Shown here: piece by piece, positions 59,472 through 64,000 of the stretch
How the letters are laid out: the number at the start of each line of letters is the position of its first letter
How positions within the stretch are numbered: position 1 is the stretch's first letter
From: Cristatella mucedo
Taxonomy: Eukaryota; Bryozoa; Phylactolaemata; Cristatellidae
Length of the DNA stretch: 64,000 nt
Assembly (NCBI GenBank): GCA_009760855.2
Contig: WPIO01000240.1
Coordinates: 153,816 to 217,815, forward strand
Reading direction: 5' to 3'
The notes under the pieces: model-generated
What the model saw: the letters and a program-made list of their open reading frames with translations, nothing else
What the model was told of the DNA's origin: nothing
Database searches by the model: none
Translations under genes and position numbers: made by a program

Positions 59472-62400
59472 TGCTGCGAACTCGTGCGAAATGTGTTATT
59501 CAAGGGCGAAATGCTTGCGACAGGGTGCAGCACTCTGCTGCCAGCCAGGGCAGGCTCCGAATAGCAGATTTGAAGTTTCTAATTATTCTGCGATCTTCTG
59601 CGAACTCGAGCGAAATGTGTTATTCAAGGGCGAAATGCTTGAAACAAGGTGCTGCACTCTGCTGCCAGCCAGTGCACGCTCCGACGAGCAGATTAGAATT
59701 TTCTAGGTATTCGCCAATCTGCTGCGAACTCGTGCGAAATGTGTTATTCAAGGGCGAAATGCTTGCGACAGGGTGCAGCACGCTGCTGCCAGCCAGTGCA
59801 CCCTTCGACGAGCAGATTTGAATTTTCTAGATACTCAGCATTCTGCTGCGAACTCGGGCGAAATGTGTTATTAGAGTGCGAAATGCACGAAACAAGGTGC
59901 AGCACTATCCTGCCAGCCACTGCATGCTCCGAAGAGAAGATATGAAGTTTCTTGATATTCCGCGATCTGCTGCGAACTTGTGCGAAATGTGTTATTCACG
60001 TGCGAAATGCTTGAAACAAGGTGCAGCACTCAGCTACCAGCTACCCCATGCTCCGAAAAGCAGATTTGAAGTTTCTGGATACTCCGCAATCTGCTGCGAA
60101 CTTGTGCGAAATGAGTTAGTCAATCGAGCCATGCTAGTAACCAGGTGCAGTACTCTGCTGCCAGCTAGCACACGCTCCGAAGAGCAGATTTTAGGTTTCT
60201 AGATATTCCGCGATCTGCTAAGAACTCGTGCGAAATGTGTTATTCAAGGGCGAAATGCTTGCGACAAGGTGCAGCACTCTGCTGCCAGCCAGGGCACGCT
60301 CCGAATAGCAGATTTGAAGTTTCTATTTATTTAACGATCTGCTGCAAACTCAACCGAAAACGTGTTTTCAAATGCGAACTGCTTGAAACAAGGTGCAGCA
60401 CGCTGCAAAGCCAGTGCACGCTTCGACGAACAGATTTGAATTTTCTGGATATTCAGCAATCTGCTGCGAACTCGTGCGAAATATGGTATTAGAGTGCGAA
60501 ATGCACGAAACAAGGTGCAGCACTATGCTGCCAGCCAGAGCATGCTCCGAAGAGCAGATTTGAAGTTTTAAGATATTTCACGATCTGCTGGGAACTTGTG
60601 CGAAACGTGGTATTAACGTGCGAAATGCTTGAAAGAAGGTGCAGCAATCAGCTGCCAGCTACCCCACGCTCCGAAAATCAGATTTTAAGTTTCTGGATAT
60701 TAAGCGATCAGCTTCGAACTCGTGCGAAATGTGTTATTCAAGTGGGAAACGCTTGCAATAAGGTCCAGGACTCTGCCGCCAGCTAGCCCACGCTCCGAAA
60801 AAGCAGATTTGAAGTTTCAGGATATTCTGCGATCTGCTGCAAACTCTTGCGAAAAGTGTTTTTCAAGTGCGAAACGCCTTAAACAAGGTGCAGCACTCTG
60901 CTGCTGCCAGTGCACGCTCCAACGAGCAGATTTAACGTTTCTAGGTATTCCGCGATCAACAGCGAAGTCGTGCGAAATGTTTTATCAAGTGCAAAATGCT
61001 TGACAAAAGGTGCAGCACTCTGCTACCAGCCAGCTCACGCTCCGACGAGCAGATTTGAAGTTTCTAGTTATTCTGCCATCTGCTGCGAACTCGTGCGAAA
61101 TGTGTTATTGAAGGGCGAAATGCTTGAAACAAGGTGCTGCACTCGGCTGCCAGCCAGTGCACGCTCCGACGAGCAGATTAGAATTTTCTAGGTATTCGGT
61201 AATCTGCTGCGAACTCGTGCGAAATGTGTTATTCAAGTGCGAAATGCAGGAAACCAGGTTCAGCACTCTGATGCCAGGTACTGCTAGCTCCGAAGAGCAG
61301 ATTTGAAGTTTCTGGATATTCCGTGATCTGCTGCGAACTCGTGCGAAATGTGTTATTCAAGTGCGAAATGCTTGAAACTAGGTGCAGCACTCTGCTGCCA
61401 GCTAACCCACGCTCCGAAAAGTAGATTTGAAGTTTCTGGATACTCCGCGATCTGCTGCGAACTTGTGCGAAATGAGTTAGTCAATCGAGCCATGCTTGTA
61501 ACAAGGTGCAGTACTCTGCTGCCAGCTACCGCACGCTCCGAAGAGGACATTTTAAGTTTCTACATATTCAGCGATCAGCTACAAACTCGTTCGAAATATG
61601 TATATAACGTGCGAAATGCTTGAAACAAGGTGCAGCACTCAGCTGCCAGTTAGCTCACGCTCTGACGAGCAGACTTTAAGTTTCTAGATATTCCGCAATC
61701 TGCTGCGAACTTAAGCGAAACGTATTATTCAAGTGCGAAATGCTAGAAACAAGGTGCAGCACTCTGCTGCCTGCAGGCCCATTCTCCTAAAAGCAGATTA
61801 GAAGTTTCTGGATATTCCGCGATCAGCTGCGAACTCGTGCGAAATGAGTCATTCAAGTTCGAAATGCTTGAAGCAAGGTGCAGCACTCAGCTGCCAGCTA
61901 CTGCAGCTCCTAATAGCAGATTTTAAAATTTCTGGATATTCCGCGATCTGATGCTAACTCGTGCGAAATGAGTTTTTTAAGTGCGAAATGCTTAAAGCAA
62001 GGTGTAGCACTCTGCTGCCAGCCAGCTCACGCACCGGCGAGCAGATTTAAAGTTTCTAGATATTCCGAAATCTGCTGCGAAGCTGTGCACAATGAATTAT
62101 TCAATTGCGAAATGGTTGTAACTAGGCGCAGCTCTCTGCTGCCAGCCAGTGCACGCTCCGAAGAACAGATTTGAAGTTTCTGGATATTCCGCGATCTGAT
62201 GGTAACACGTGCGAAATAAGTTTTTAAGTGCAAAATGCTTAGAGCAAGGTGTAGCACTCTGCTTCCAGCCAGCTCACGCACCGGCGAGCAGATTTAAAGT
62301 TTCTAGATATTCCGCAATCTGCTGCGAACTCGTGCAAAATGTGTTTTTTCCAATGCGAAATGCTTAAGGGAAGGTGCAGCACTCTGCTGCCAGAAAGGGC

Positions 62401-62568
62401 AAGCTCCGAATAGCAGATTTGAAGTTTCTAATTATTCTGCGATCTTCTGCGAACTCGAGCGAAATGTGTCTTTCAAGTGCGAAATGCTTGAAACAAGGTG
62501 CAGCACCCTGCTGCCAGCCAGTGCACCCTTCGACGAGCAGATTTGAATTTTCTAGATACTCAGCATTC
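59472..62568 (+). repeat. 25-monomer higher-order unit, copy 1 (3,097 bp)
   Basis: This unit is followed by a second copy at offset 3,097 bp. Its central part (about 60.2-62.5 kb) has the monomer order of the 22-monomer HOR at 26.6-28.9 kb, offset about 33,615 bp. About three further monomers, including one with CAGGGCAGGCTCC, come from the 59.5 kb side. It therefore looks like an expanded descendant of the 22-monomer HOR. Confidence 0.84.
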
Positions 62569-64000
62569 TGCTGCGAACTCGTGCGAAATGTGTTATTCAA
62601 GGGCGAAATGCTTGCGACAGGGTGCAGCACTCTGCTGCCAGCCAGGGCAGGCTCCGAATAGCAGATTTGAAGTTTCTAATTATTCTGCGATCTTCTGCGA
62701 ACTCGAGCGAAATGTGTTATTCAAGGGCGAAATGCTTGAAACAAGGTGCTGCACTCTGCTGCCAGCCAGTGCACGCTCCGACGAGCAGATTAGAATTTTC
62801 TAGGTATTCGCCAATCTGCTGCGAACTCGTGCGAAATGTGTTATTCAAGGGCGAAATGCTTGCGACAGGGTGCAGCACGCTGCTGCCAGCCAGTGCACCC
62901 TTCGACGAGCAGATTTGAATTTTCTAGATACTCAGCATTCTGCTGCGAAACGGGCGAAATGTGTTATTAGAGTGCGAAATGCACGAAAACAAGGTGCAGC
63001 ACTATCCTGCCAGCCACTGCATGCTCCGAAGAGAAGATATGAAGTTTCTTGATATTCCGCGATCTGCTGCGAACTTGTGCGAAATGTGTTATTCACGTGC
63101 GAAATGCTTGAAACAAGGTGCAGCACTCAGCTACCAGCTACCCCATGCTCCGAAAAGCAGATTTGAAGTTTCTGGATACTCCGCAATCTGCTGCGAACTT
63201 GTGCGAAATGAGTTAGTCAATCGAGCCATGCTAGTAACCAGGTGCAGTACTCTGCTGCCAGCTAGCACACGCTCCGAAGAGCAGATTTTAGGTTTCTAGA
63301 TATTCCGCGATCTGCTAAGAACTCGTGCGAAATGTGTTATTCAAGGGCGAAATGCTTGCGACAAAGGTGCAGCACTCTGCTGCCAGCCAGGGCACGCTCC
63401 GAATAGCAGATTTGAAGTTTCTATTTATTTAACGATCTGCTGCAAACTCAACCGAAACGTGTTTTCAAATGCGAACTGCTTGAAACAAGGTGCAGCACGC
63501 TGCAAAGCCAGTGCACGCTTCGACGAACAGATTTGAATTTTCTGGATATTCAGCAATCTGCTGCGAACTCGTGCGAAATATGGTATTAGAGTGCGAAATG
63601 CACGAAACAAGGTGCAGCACTATGCTGCCAGCCAGAGCATGCTCCGAAGAGCAGATTTGAAGTTTTAAGATATTTCACGATCTGCTGGGAACTTGTGCGA
63701 AACGTGGTATTAACGTGCGAAATGCTTGAAAGAAGGTGCAGCAATCAGCTGCCAGCTACCCACACGCTCCGAAAACAGATTTAAGTTTCTGGATATTAAG
63801 CGATCAGCTTCGAACCTCGTGCGAAATGTGTTATTCAATGGGAAAACGCTTGCAATTAAGGTCCAGGACTCTGCCGCCAGCTAGCCCACGCTCCGAAAAG
63901 CAGATTTGAAGTTTCAGGATATTCTGCGATCTGCTGCAAACTCTTGCGAAAAGTGTTTTTCAAGTGCGAAACGCCTTAAACAAGGTGCAGCACGCTGCTG
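62569..64000 (+). repeat. 25-monomer higher-order unit, copy 2 (cut by the window edge)
   Basis: The first 1,432 bp of the second copy lie in the window. It repeats 59,472 onward, including the shared deletion variant GCACGCTGCAAAGCC at about 60.40 and 63.50 kb. Since both copies carry that indel, it predates the duplication. Several indels near 63.76-63.86 kb are not shared with copy 1. The array continues beyond the right edge. Confidence 0.83.

Larger units (their letters stand above)
1..64000 (+). repeat. Continuous tandem satellite array, about 124-bp monomer, with higher-order repeat structure
   Basis: Landmark AAGG(T/C)GCAG-type starts recur at 124-bp steps throughout, for example at 7, 131, 254 (a 123-bp monomer) and 378, giving about 516 monomers in one orientation. 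No stretch above 300 bases lacks the repeat, and no unique sequence, transposon or gene interrupts it. Monomer types differ by substitutions and 1-2 bp indels. Recognisable types include one with GTCAATCGAGCC (about 24 copies), a 123-bp type with TCCAACGAGCAG and GATCAACAGC (about 15 copies), and one with GGAAATTC plus AATGCATGCAAC (12 copies). These types recur in fixed orders, which defines the HORs. Long same-phase arrays like this are known from eukaryotic centromeres and heterochromatin; that role is inferred here. The family is not recognised. Confidence 0.97.

Noticed and set aside
1-64000. CRISPR array
   Set aside because: The repeat is about 124 bp with no short conserved repeat alternating with unique spacers, there are no cas genes, and variants recur in HOR order.
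1-64000. Protein made of tandem repeats (for example a silk-like or antifreeze-like gene)
   Set aside because: A coding tandem repeat would need a unit divisible by 3 or a maintained frame. The 124-bp unit shifts frame every copy, stops occur in all frames, and 1-2 bp indels are tolerated freely.

Overview
The whole 64 kb window is one uninterrupted tandem satellite array. Every part I read is built from head-to-tail copies, all in the same orientation, of a monomer of about 124 bp, so the window holds roughly 516 monomers. I found no protein-coding gene, tRNA, rRNA, transposon, CRISPR array or stretch of unique sequence. The many 60-190-residue open frames on both strands are by-products of the repeat: 124 leaves remainder 1 on division by 3, so a frame cycles through the three phases of the monomer until it meets a stop. 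This organisation suggests a eukaryotic centromeric, pericentromeric or other heterochromatic block. I do not recognise the satellite family and cannot name the species. A consensus-like monomer is about 50% G+C with about nine CpGs (observed/expected about 1.16 by hand count), so CpG is not depleted. That fits a genome, or germline compartment, with little CpG methylation.

The monomer has internal structure. Numbering from AAGG as 1-4, it has three short dyads: GCAGCA/TGCTGC at 6-11/15-20, AGCAGAT/ATCTGCT at 42-48/72-78 around a central TCTAGA at 57-62, and TTCAAG/CTTGAA at 102-107/117-122. TGCGAA occurs three times, spaced 10 and 20 bp apart. No CENP-B box was seen.

Above the monomer, the array is a nested mosaic of higher-order repeats (HORs). 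Layout: 1-590 leading segment; 591-3500 and 3501-6405, a 2.9 kb tandem duplication with an out-of-register junction; 6406-8968 bridge; 8969-11820 and 11821-14795, a 23/24-monomer pair; 14796-18429 mosaic; 18430-23139 and 23140-27855, a 38-monomer pair; 26501 to about 36990, four copies of a 22-monomer HOR, the third lacking two monomers; 37305-42140 and 42141-46849, a 39/38-monomer pair; 46850-59471, a mosaic reusing segments found 10-45 kb upstream, with an irregular zone at about 54.0-57.2 kb; 59472-62568 and 62569 to the window end, a 25-monomer unit that contains most of the 22-monomer HOR. Copies within these pairs look nearly identical by eye, while different monomer types within a unit differ much more (roughly 80-95% identical by eye). 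That is the usual sign of recent block amplification of an older monomer array.

Boundaries were set by eye from offsets between matching landmarks. They are good to about 20 bp where a junction lies inside shared sequence and less certain for the mosaic segments.
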